Below, one piece after another: positions 15,262 through 22,536 of a stretch of DNA of 64,000 nt (positions are counted from its first letter, which is position 1; each line of letters opens with the position of its first letter). Under the pieces are notes generated by a model. The model was not told the DNA's origin. It did no database searches and saw only the letters and a program-made list of their open reading frames with translations. Source of the DNA: Amycolatopsis sp. NBC_01488 (GTDB lineage Bacteria; Actinomycetota; Actinomycetes; Mycobacteriales; Pseudonocardiaceae); NCBI RefSeq assembly GCF_036227105.1, contig NZ_CP109434.1, positions 4,406,001 through 4,470,000 on the forward strand, read 5' to 3'. A program made the position numbers and the translations under genes.

Positions 15262-16716
15262 ATGATCGTCTGCAAGGAGTGCGGCCAGTCCAATCGGGAC
15301 ACCGACACGTTCTGCGGCTCCTGCGGCGGCTTTCTGGAGTGGACCGGTCAGAAGACGGCGCCGGCTGCCACGCCGCCCGCGGTCGTCGTGGAGGCTGAGG
15401 CACCAGGAAAGGTGGGCCTGCTGCGCCGGGTGGCTTCGGCCATCGTCGGTCCGCTCACGACGATCGACGGCAAACCGGTGCCGGACACGACCGCGGCACC
15501 GCCGGAGCCAGCGGCCGAACGGCCGGCCGATGCTTCGCCGCCACCGGGACTGGCCAAAGCGCCGCCGCCACCACCCCAATTCGACACGCCGCCACCCCCG
15601 CCACCGCCACCGCCACCGCCACCGCCGCCGCCACCCCCGCCACCGCCACCCCCGCCACCGCCGCCGCCACCCCCGTTCGGGGCGCCGGCGACGCCGCCGC
15701 CCTTGCGGGACGACATGCCACCCTCCGCGCCGCCCTTGGCCGGCGACGCACCACCGCCGCCGCTGGAGCTCGGCAACGGCCGGCATCACGGGCCGGATGA
15801 TAACGGCGCGGACATGCACGGCCTGGTGACCCCGGTCGACCCTGCGACGGGCAGCATCGAGCCGGCCGAGGTGCTCCCCCAGGAGGTGACGCCGGCTACC
15901 CCACAGACGCACCGAGCGCCGCCCACCCGCAAGATCCAGCCCGGTGACCGGATCTGCGGCGAGTGCGGCGAGGGCAACCCGCCCACTCGCAAGTTCTGCA
16001 GCCGCTGCGGCGAATCCCTCACCAGCGCGGTGGTGCAGCGCTCGCCGTGGTGGCAGCGCGTCCGGCCTCGGCGCGGCCCGAAACTGGTGGCCGCGACGAA
16101 ACGGCCCAAGACCGCCAAGCGCGGCGGCAACCGGCGGGTCGGCCACCGGGCAGTGACCAGTATCCGCCGCTATACGTTCATCGTGGTGCTCGCGTTCGGG
16201 TTGCTGGCCGGGCTCTACCCACCGCTGCGTACCTATGTCGTGAAGCAGGCCGACAACGTCAAGAGCTGGGCCACTGGGCTGGTCAGCGACGCCACAGTCA
16301 GCCCCGTTCGGCCGACCGCGGTGCAGGGCACCGACACCCAGTTGCCCGGCCATCCGGCCAACGCGGCCTTCGACGGGTTCATCAACACCTACTGGGCCGC
16401 GCCGTGGGTCCCGAACGGCAAGCCACCGCAGGTGACCATCGACCTGGGCAAGCCGACCGCACTGGCCAAGGTCGTGATCACGGGCGGAGCCAGCGACGAC
16501 TTCGTCGGGCACGACCGGCCGTCGATCATCGTGTTCAGCTACTCCAACGAGAAGTCGGACACAGTGACCCTGCAGGATTCCAAGAGCCCGCAGACGTTCA
16601 CCTTGCGAAACGGGCTGGCCGCCAAGCTGGTTCAGGTGCAGATCCTGCAGGTCAAGGAGTCGCCAGGAGGCAAGGACGTGGCCGTGACCGAATTCCAGTT
16701 CTTCAGCGTCGGGTAG
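15262..16716 (+). CDS. Zinc-ribbon, poly-Pro, single-pass membrane protein with discoidin-like C-terminus
   Basis: 484 residues, GGGAGGAG before the ATG. Order of parts: zinc ribbon with C4, C7, C18, C21; Pro/Ala linker with an uninterrupted poly-Pro tract at about residues 109-138; a second zinc ribbon at about 231-250 (CGECGEGNPPTRKFCSRCGE); a basic stretch; a membrane helix at about 303-322 (YTFIVVLAFGLLAGLYPP); and a C-terminal jelly-roll-like domain (HPANAAFDGFINTYWAAPW, PPQVTIDLGKPTALAKVVIT), which resembles discoidin (F5/8 type C) sugar-binding domains. The gene sits within the baseplate genes. A cytoplasmic zinc-ribbon part joined to an external ligand-binding part fits a factor that attaches the particle to the membrane or senses the envelope. 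That role is inferred. Confidence 0.85.
   Translation: MIVCKECGQSNRDTDTFCGSCGGFLEWTGQKTAPAATPPAVVVEAEAPGKVGLLRRVASAIVGPLTTIDGKPVPDTTAAPPEPAAERPADASPPPGLAKAPPPPPQFDTPPPPPPPPPPPPPPPPPPPPPPPPPPPPPFGAPATPPPLRDDMPPSAPPLAGDAPPPPLELGNGRHHGPDDNGADMHGLVTPVDPATGSIEPAEVLPQEVTPATPQTHRAPPTRKIQPGDRICGECGEGNPPTRKFCSRCGESLTSAVVQRSPWWQRVRPRRGPKLVAATKRPKTAKRGGNRRVGHRAVTSIRRYTFIVVLAFGLLAGLYPPLRTYVVKQADNVKSWATGLVSDATVSPVRPTAVQGTDTQLPGHPANAAFDGFINTYWAAPWVPNGKPPQVTIDLGKPTALAKVVITGGASDDFVGHDRPSIIVFSYSNEKSDTVTLQDSKSPQTFTLRNGLAAKLVQVQILQVKESPGGKDVAVTEFQFFSVG
15590..15676 (+). repeat. CCGCCACC-type microsatellite encoding poly-proline
   Basis: A run of CCN codons built mostly from CCG, CCA and CCC encodes about 28 consecutive prolines inside the zinc-ribbon membrane protein. 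Such a tract is prone to length change and probably forms a stiff polyproline helix between the two zinc ribbons. Confidence 0.9.
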
Positions 16717-16723
16717 GCCGGGC

Positions 16724-17254
16724 ATGCGTGGGATGACCGCCGGGTTGCGCACGCCCCGGCCGATGGCCGCATTACTGCCCGCGGTGCTGCAGGAGGATCC
16801 GGTGCTGACCGGCCTCACCACGGGCCTCGACGAGGTGCTCGCACCGGCCTACGTCGCGCTCGACTGCCTGGACGCCTATTTGGATCCGGGCCTTGCGCCG
16901 GCCGACTTCCTGGCGCGGCTGGCCGCCTGGCTCGGCGTCACCCTGGACGAAAGCTGGGCCGACGACCAGCGCCGCGAGGTGGTCCGCCACGCCGTCGAGC
17001 TGCACGGCATGCGGGGCACCGCCCGGGGCCTGCGGTGGCAGCTGGAGCTGGCCATCCAGGGCCGGGCCGAGGTCGTGGACAGCGGCAGTGCGCGCTGGTC
17101 AAGCACCCCCACGTCGCCGGCGCCCGTGGAGCCGTCGCTGGTGGTACGAATCCGGCGAGGCAGCATGTCGGACACCGAGCTGGCCGCGGTACGTGACCTG
17201 GTGGCCGGGGCCAAGCCCGCCCACGTGCCGCACCGCATCGAGCTGGTCGGCTGA
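16724..17254 (+). CDS. gpI-like baseplate protein (Afp12/phage tail protein type)
   Basis: 176 residues from the ATG at 16724; another ATG at 16733 is possible. The pattern LRTPRPMAALLPAVLQEDPV, FLARLAAWLGVTLDESW, RREVVRHAVELHGMRGTARG and LRWQLELA is that of the phage tail protein I-like family in eCIS, which forms the baseplate wedge together with the J-like protein. It is the last gene of the plus-strand structural operon and converges on the PAAR gene. Confidence 0.9.
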   Translation: MRGMTAGLRTPRPMAALLPAVLQEDPVLTGLTTGLDEVLAPAYVALDCLDAYLDPGLAPADFLARLAAWLGVTLDESWADDQRREVVRHAVELHGMRGTARGLRWQLELAIQGRAEVVDSGSARWSSTPTSPAPVEPSLVVRIRRGSMSDTELAAVRDLVAGAKPAHVPHRIELVG

Positions 17255-17313
17255 TCCACGTCACGCCTGATCTATGGCGCCGGCGGCCGTACCGTGGGCG
17301 CGAAGCCGCGGTG

Positions 17314-17419
17314 TCGTGCCGCCGGCCCTGCGGCACGGCTGCCCGAAGCCGGACACACTTCGGGAAGACGGCACGCCTGCCGCAAGCCGGGACACCTGAC
17401 CAGGCGGTCACCGCCTGGT
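17314..17419. terminator. Three consecutive hairpins between convergent genes
   Basis: Three GC-rich inverted repeats fill the gap: GTGCCGC/GCGGCAC at about 17316-17337, CCCGAAG/CTTCGGG at about 17340-17363, and ACCAGGCGG-TCA-CCGCCTGGT at 17399-17419. There are no T-runs, but they lie exactly between the convergent gpI-like and PAAR genes, so they may stop transcription in both directions. Confidence 0.5.
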
Positions 17420-17818
17420 TCACAGTCCGATTTGGACGGTGCTGGTACCCACGATGGTGCCGTTGGGAACGGGTACCGGGTCAGCGCAGGTGAGTACCTT
17501 GTCGCCGACCCGGGCGGCCGGCTTGCCGCCGATCAGCACGGTCTGGCTACCGCCGATGATCGTGCCGCGGTTGTCCGGCGGCTTGCTGAACGTGCCGGGG
17601 GCCGGCGGCACGTGCGGCGGCACGTTCAGCGCCACGGAGCCGGCGGTGGCCGCCGGCCGACCCGCGATCAGCACAGTCGCGCAGCAGCCCTGCACGATCT
17701 TGCCACTGAACGGGAGCGGGGTGGGCGTGGGCACCGGACCGCCCGGGGACGGCACCATCACGATGTGCGTGTCCACCCCAGTCACCTGGTCGCCTAGCTT
17801 CGCTGCCGGCTTACCCAT
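17420..17818 (-). CDS. PAAR-like spike-tip protein
   Basis: 132 residues. The PAAR-type pattern is clear: MGKPAAKLGDQVTGVDTHIV, LIAGRPAATAGS, LIGGKPAARVGDKVLTC. It should cap the VgrG-like spike as a sharp, metal-binding tip. It lies 4 bp downstream of the DUF4255 gene on the same strand, opposite to the structural operon. No effector domain is attached. Confidence 0.92.
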   Translation of the reverse strand: MGKPAAKLGDQVTGVDTHIVMVPSPGGPVPTPTPLPFSGKIVQGCCATVLIAGRPAATAGSVALNVPPHVPPAPGTFSKPPDNRGTIIGGSQTVLIGGKPAARVGDKVLTCADPVPVPNGTIVGTSTVQIGL

Positions 17819-17822
17819 CCGA

Positions 17823-18431
17823 TCACTCCCGGATACGCCGGCTTGGCGGGTTGGCCGGCGCCGGTGGTTCCGGCTGCCGTGGCGGCCTGCCGCTCGCCCC
17901 CAGGTCCAGAGTGGACGGCGGCGCGGCCAGTGGGCCGATCACGGGCGGGGTCACGGTCACGGTCAGCACCACGTCCAGGCCGGCCCGCGGCGGCACCCCG
18001 AACGAGGCCCACAGATCGGCCGCCACGCCCGGCAGGTCCGGGTGCGCCACGTCGAGGTCGATCGCCGGCCCGGTGCGCAGCGGCGGCGGCAGGTACTGGG
18101 CGGGCACGTGCAGGTGCGGCGCCATTGCGGCAAGCACCGCACCGAGGCGGGCGTGCTCGGCGTCGCGGTCGGCTGCCCACGCGGTGATGAGATAGCAGAA
18201 CCGGTAGCGGCGCGGCGGCAACACCCGGGCCATCACCCGGCCCTGCTGGTCCAGGTCGTCGGTCCACGCGGCCGCCCGCGCCGTCAGGTCTTCGACCACC
18301 CGGTGCAGGAATACGCTGAGCGCTTCACCGCCCTCGGCGAGATCCGGCCCCGGCGGATCGGACCGCAGGGCCATCCCCGCCGGCACCGCGGCCCGCACCA
18401 GCGCGGTCAGCGCGGCGTCGACGTGCTCCAT
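17823..18431 (-). CDS. DUF4255/Pvc16-N family protein, probable tube terminator
   Basis: 202 residues from the ATG at 18429-18431 (a GTG sits directly before it). The pattern LSVFLHRVVEDLTARAAAW, PPRRYRFCYLITAWAADRDA, EHARLGAVLAAM and LTVTVTPPV is that of the DUF4255 family found in nearly all eCIS clusters, thought to cap the sheath and tube. A Pro-rich tail follows. It forms a two-gene unit with PAAR and is divergent from the following membrane protein gene. A longer open frame runs upstream but has no support. Confidence 0.9.
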   Translation of the reverse strand: MEHVDAALTALVRAAVPAGMALRSDPPGPDLAEGGEALSVFLHRVVEDLTARAAAWTDDLDQQGRVMARVLPPRRYRFCYLITAWAADRDAEHARLGAVLAAMAPHLHVPAQYLPPPLRTGPAIDLDVAHPDLPGVAADLWASFGVPPRAGLDVVLTVTVTPPVIGPLAAPPSTLDLGASGRPPRQPEPPAPANPPSRRIRE

Positions 18432-18576
18432 CACCCGTCCAGTGTCCGCCTTGACGGCCCGCCCGGGCCCCGGGCGAACGGACAAGCGTGCGGGCACACC
18501 GCGCGGGGGCGAATCTGCGCGATGGACTGGCCGCAGGCGTGTTCTCTGGCGCCGCGCAGAGGCCGACGCTTGGACC

Positions 18577-19848
18577 ATGACCGCGTTCACGCTGCTCGGA
18601 AGTCCGACGCTGTCCGTCGAGGCCGGCGAGGAGGCCTCCTGCGAGGTGCTGGTGCGCAACGAAGGCACCGTGGTGGACCAGTTCGGCATCGACGTCGTCG
18701 GTGAGACTCGGGAGTGGACTACCGCCAGTCCCGAGATCGTCAACCTGATGCCGGGTGGGGAAGCCACCGTGACGGTCCACTTCGCACCGCCACGCGGTCC
18801 CCAAGTGGCGGCCGGCAGCCATGCGTTCGGGGTGCGCATGCGGTCGCGGGAATACCCGGAGCGCTCCGCGGTGGTGGAGGGGAGTGTCGAGGTGGCCCCG
18901 TTCCTGGCGCTGGACGCCGAACTGCTGCCGGCCAAACGACGCGGCAGCCGCAAGGCCAGGTATCGCCTCGCGGTCGAGAACGCCGGCAACACTCCGGTTC
19001 GGATCGATGTCGAGCCGTTCGACCCGGAGGACGACCAGCTGCAGATCCGGCTGGACCGGACGTTGTTCACCGTCCCCCCGGCGACCGTGGCGCTGCTGCG
19101 GGTGCTGGTCCGGCCGTTCGAGCGGTTCATGCGCGGCGACCCGCAACCGCACCCTTTCGAGCTGAAGCTGCTCCACGAATCGGTGGACGGCACCTTGGTG
19201 GCTGATCCGCTGACGGCCAAGGGCCTGATGACCCAGGAGCGGATGCTACCCAAGTGGGTCCTTCCGTTGCTGGCGCTGCTGTCCGCGCTGGCCATCGTGC
19301 TGACCACGCTGTGGTTCACGGTCCTCGCGCCCAACGTGAAGCAGATCGCCAGCTCGGAGGTGGCCGGCCAGGTCAGTGCGGCGAGCAGCGCAGCGCAGGC
19401 GGCCGACGCCGCGGCCTCGAAGGCGAACGGCGCCCAGCAGGACGCCCACGCTGAGCTCAGCGCCGCGGCCGCCGCCAGCGCGGCGAACACGCCGACCTCC
19501 CTGGACTTCCGCATCGCCACGTTCGCCGGTCCGGTGACCGACAGCTCCTTCCAGCAGTTCAGCTACTCCTCGCCGGCCGGGCGGGCCATGGACATCTTCG
19601 CCATCACCCTGCAGAACCCCCGGCAGGACAAGGGTTTCATCCGGGTGTCCATCGGCACCAACGTGCTGCTGGAGTCCGGTCTGGCCAACTTCACCGACCA
19701 GCCGTACACCTACGCCAAGGGACTGCACGTGCCCAAAGGCGTGCCGGTGGCCGTGTCGGTCAACTGCGTCACGCCCGGCGTCGGCTCGGTGCGGTGCACT
19801 CCCTCCGCCTCCTTCTCCGCCCAGGTGCTGCCCGCCGGCGCCAACTGA
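18577..19848 (+). CDS. eCIS-linked single-pass membrane protein with Ig-like N-terminus
   Basis: 423 residues from the ATG at 18577. The N-terminal ~200 residues read as two beta-sandwich repeats (SVEAGEEASCEVLVRNEGTV, VDQFGIDVVG and RYRLAVENAGNTPVRIDVEP). A membrane helix lies at about 226-248 (WVLPLLALLSALAIVLTTLW), then an Ala-rich helical segment and a C-terminal beta domain (RAMDIFAITLQNPRQDKGFI). Comparable proteins, often annotated as hydrolytic protein, are a common partner of actinobacterial eCIS genes. It may anchor or trigger the particle at the membrane. This is the second membrane protein of the locus. Confidence 0.8.
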   Translation: MTAFTLLGSPTLSVEAGEEASCEVLVRNEGTVVDQFGIDVVGETREWTTASPEIVNLMPGGEATVTVHFAPPRGPQVAAGSHAFGVRMRSREYPERSAVVEGSVEVAPFLALDAELLPAKRRGSRKARYRLAVENAGNTPVRIDVEPFDPEDDQLQIRLDRTLFTVPPATVALLRVLVRPFERFMRGDPQPHPFELKLLHESVDGTLVADPLTAKGLMTQERMLPKWVLPLLALLSALAIVLTTLWFTVLAPNVKQIASSEVAGQVSAASSAAQAADAAASKANGAQQDAHAELSAAAAASAANTPTSLDFRIATFAGPVTDSSFQQFSYSSPAGRAMDIFAITLQNPRQDKGFIRVSIGTNVLLESGLANFTDQPYTYAKGLHVPKGVPVAVSVNCVTPGVGSVRCTPSASFSAQVLPAGAN

Positions 19849-19984
19849 CAGTGACAATGGGCGGTGACGGGGTCGCCCGTCCGAGTTGACCCTTCGGCTG
19901 ACCGACCTTGGTGTCTTTGCTGAGATCTGTCGCTCGGCGCGGGTGACCCCGTCGTGCACGTCACCTGCGTGAGCGGCGCGACCT

Positions 19985-21122
19985 CATAGGAGCCTGGCCA
20001 GAGGCCCCGTCACTACCTTGTCCGCCCGTTCGGTGGGTGCCGTGCCACCACCGGATGAGGGAGATGGCATGTCCACGATGACGAATCTCGGCACGCACGT
20101 CACGGTCGGCGTCGACACTCACCTCGACAGGCACGTCGCGGTGGCACTCGACCAGGTCGGGCGGGTGCTCGCTCAGGAGTCCTTCACCGCCGATCCGTCC
20201 GGGTATCGATCACTGCTGCGCTGGAGTCGCGCACTGGGCCAGGTCCACGCCTTCGGCATCGAAGGCACCGGCTGCTACGGCGCCGGCCTGGCTCGAGCGG
20301 CACGGCAGGCCGGGCACCAGGTAATCGAGGTCGACCGCCCAGACCGGCGGACCCGGCGAGCCCGCGGCAAGTCCGACCCGGTCGACGCCGAAGCGGCAGC
20401 CCGCGCCGTGCTGGCCGGCACCGCGACCGGAGTCCCGAAGAGCCGAGACGGCGACGTCGAGCCCATCCGCGCGCTGCGGGTCGCGCGCCGTGGGGCGGTC
20501 CGGATCCGGATCCAGGTCGCCAACCAGCTGCACGCCTTGGTGATCAGCGCGCCCGAGCTGTTACGCGAAAACCTGCGCCGGCTGTCCACCCGTGACCTCG
20601 TCGCCACCGCCGCCGCGTTGCGCCCAGGATCTGGTCTCGGTCCGACCGCGGCCACGAAACACGCCGTGAAAATCCTCGCCCGACGCCACCAGGACGTCGA
20701 CCGCGACATCGCCGTTCTGGACGAGCTGCTTCAGCAGCTCGTGCCACAGATTTGTCCTCAGCTTCTCGGCTTGTTCGGCGTCGGAACCGACACCGCCGGC
20801 GCGTTGCTGGTGACCGCAGGTGACAATCCCGACCGGCTTCACAGCGATCCGGCCTTCGCCAACCTCGGCGGAGTGGCGCCGCTTCCTGCCAGCAGCGGCA
20901 AGACCACTGACCGTCACAGGCTCAACCGCGGCGGCGACAGGCAAGCGATGCAGCCCTCAACCGGATCGTCCTCTGCCGATTGCGTTACGCCCCGGCAACC
21001 CGCGCCTATGCCGCACGCCGCACCGCAGAAGGACTGACGAAACCCGAGATCATCCGTTGTCTCAAACGCTACGTCGCCCGCGAAATCCGACATGCCCTGC
21101 TGGCTTGACGATCCATAGGAGC
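19985..21122 (+). mobile_element. IS110-family element, inactivated
   Basis: The transposase gene is flanked by two copies of CATAGGAGC (19985-19993 and 21114-21122), each followed closely by a GCCCCGTC motif. IS110 elements lack long terminal inverted repeats, so these short direct matches may mark the ends or core sites; exact ends are uncertain. The noncoding stretch before the ATG is where IS110-group bridge RNAs are encoded. The element closes the eCIS region on its right. Confidence 0.6.
20069..21108 (+). pseudogene. IS110 transposase, frameshifted near the C-terminus
   Basis: From the ATG at 20069 the product shows the DEDD RuvC-like motifs (VGVDTHLDRHVAV, GIEGTGCYG, KSDPVDAEAAARA) and the transposase_20 helix region (LLGLFGVGTDTAGALLVTAG). 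At about 20945 the frame breaks: the conserved tail (ALNRIVLCRLRYAPATRAYA, then LTKPEIIRCLKRYVAREI) continues in another frame to the TGA at 21106-21108. Loss of the C-terminal domain should abolish activity unless the indel is a sequence error. Confidence 0.85.
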
Positions 21123-21393
21123 ATCTCAGGCGAGTCAGCCCCGTCGAGCCGACGGCCAGCGTCCGCGGGCCGTGGGTGACACCGGCCGCGCCCGCCACGG
21201 TGGGCGTTTCCACGCCGGTCCGGGTGTGTGTGTGGGTGAGTTGTGGCCAGGCTGGTCCCGGTGCATGTTCGGCGTGTTCTTCCCGCGCCTGATCAACTTG
21301 CCGACCAGCCGCCGCGCCACCGAGGGGCCGAGGGCCGAGGGGCCGGGCAGAGCGCCGCCACCGTCCATACGTGACGGTCCGGACAGATCGCGG

Positions 21394-22515
21394 TCAGAGG
21401 CAGAGCACACCCAGCACGATCACACAACCGGCAGTGGGCGGGGCGGTCGGGGCCGGGGTGCTGGTGGGAGCGCTAGTCGAGGTCGGGGTGCCCGGGTTGG
21501 TGTCACTCGGCGCGGGCGCGCTGGACGCCGGGGGGGCCGCGCTCGGCTGCGCCGGGGCGCTGGTCGGCCTCGGCGCGGCGGCCGTCGGCGGCGCGCTGTC
21601 GTGGCCGGAGGGGGGTGCGCCGGAGGCGGGCGCGCCGACAGCGGAAGCCGTCACGTCGTCCGGTCCGCCGGAGATCGTGGTGCCCGCCCGGTACCGTCCA
21701 GCCAGGGACAGCACCAGCGTCACGTAGCTGTCCGAATGGTTGTACCGGTACACCGCGGCCCGCGCCGCGGCCGGGACGGCCAGGTCCACCCCGCCACTGC
21801 ACAGGTAGCTGCCGGCGGTCAGCGCGGCGTCGGCGATGTCGTCCGGGTCGGCCGTGCCGTCGCCGTTGGCGTCCGCGCCGATCGCCGACCAGGTCTGCGG
21901 CAGGAACTGCAGGGGTCCGACCGCGCGGTCGAACACCGGGTCACCGTCCAGCCGTCCACCGTCGGTATCGCGGATCAACGCGAACGCGCCGCCGTCCAGC
22001 CGGGGTCCGCGGATGGGCGGCACACTGCGGCCGGAGACCGTCAGCACCGCCCCACCGAACCGGCCGTGGTTGCTCTCGACCCGGCCCAGCGCGGCGACCA
22101 GCGACCAATCGAGATGGCAGGAGGGCCGCTGGCCGGCCAGCACCGCTGCCGCGTGCTGGTAGGCGCGCAGCGCGAGCTGCGGGATGCCGTTGACCGACAG
22201 GTCCGCGGCCATCGCCGGGTTCGCCGTGGGATCCGGGGCGAGCAGAGGGACGAGGGGCACCGCGAGCGGGAGCACCGCCGCGGGCAGTTCCACCGGTTGG
22301 TCGGGCACCGTGACGACGACCGAGCCGGCCGGGTTCGGCGGGCGGACCGGGCTGGTCGCGGCCACCGGCGTGCTCTGCACCGGGTGCGCGGTCATGACCA
22401 GGACGGCGGCCACCCACAGGCACGTGGCCAGGGCGGCGACCGTGGCGACCAGTGTGGTGTCCCGGGCCTGGGCGGTCGCCGCCATCCGGGCCCGTGCCTC
22501 GCCGATGGTGCGCAT
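21394..22515 (-). CDS. Membrane-anchored lytic transglycosylase-like protein
   Basis: 373 residues. I choose the ATG at 22513-22515 because AGGAG lies 7 bases before it. An N-terminal hydrophobic segment (LVATVAALATCLWVAAVLVM) is followed by a Pro-rich linker and a soluble-lytic-transglycosylase-like domain: WSLVAALGRVESNHGRFGG (catalytic Glu in RVESNHG), AVGPLQFLPQTWSAIGADAN, GDGTADPDDIADA and ALTAGSYLCSGG. The Ser/Pro/Ala-rich tail ends in hydrophobic CVIVLGVLCL. It would cut peptidoglycan glycan strands at the cell surface. It lies 21 bp downstream of the LAYTG surface protein gene on the same strand, so the two are probably cotranscribed. Confidence 0.88.
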   Translation of the reverse strand: MRTIGEARARMAATAQARDTTLVATVAALATCLWVAAVLVMTAHPVQSTPVAATSPVRPPNPAGSVVVTVPDQPVELPAAVLPLAVPLVPLLAPDPTANPAMAADLSVNGIPQLALRAYQHAAAVLAGQRPSCHLDWSLVAALGRVESNHGRFGGAVLTVSGRSVPPIRGPRLDGGAFALIRDTDGGRLDGDPVFDRAVGPLQFLPQTWSAIGADANGDGTADPDDIADAALTAGSYLCSGGVDLAVPAAARAAVYRYNHSDSYVTLVLSLAGRYRAGTTISGGPDDVTASAVGAPASGAPPSGHDSAPPTAAAPRPTSAPAQPSAAPPASSAPAPSDTNPGTPTSTSAPTSTPAPTAPPTAGCVIVLGVLCL

Positions 22516-22536
22516 GGACGGTCTCCTCAAGTCGGG

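Noticed and set aside
15590..15676. CRISPR-like short repeats
   Set aside because: The repeats are contiguous proline codons within an ORF, with no spacers.
17439..18704. 421-residue plus-strand frame over PAAR and DUF4255
   Set aside because: Antisense to two recognised eCIS genes; composition is Arg-rich and non-specific.
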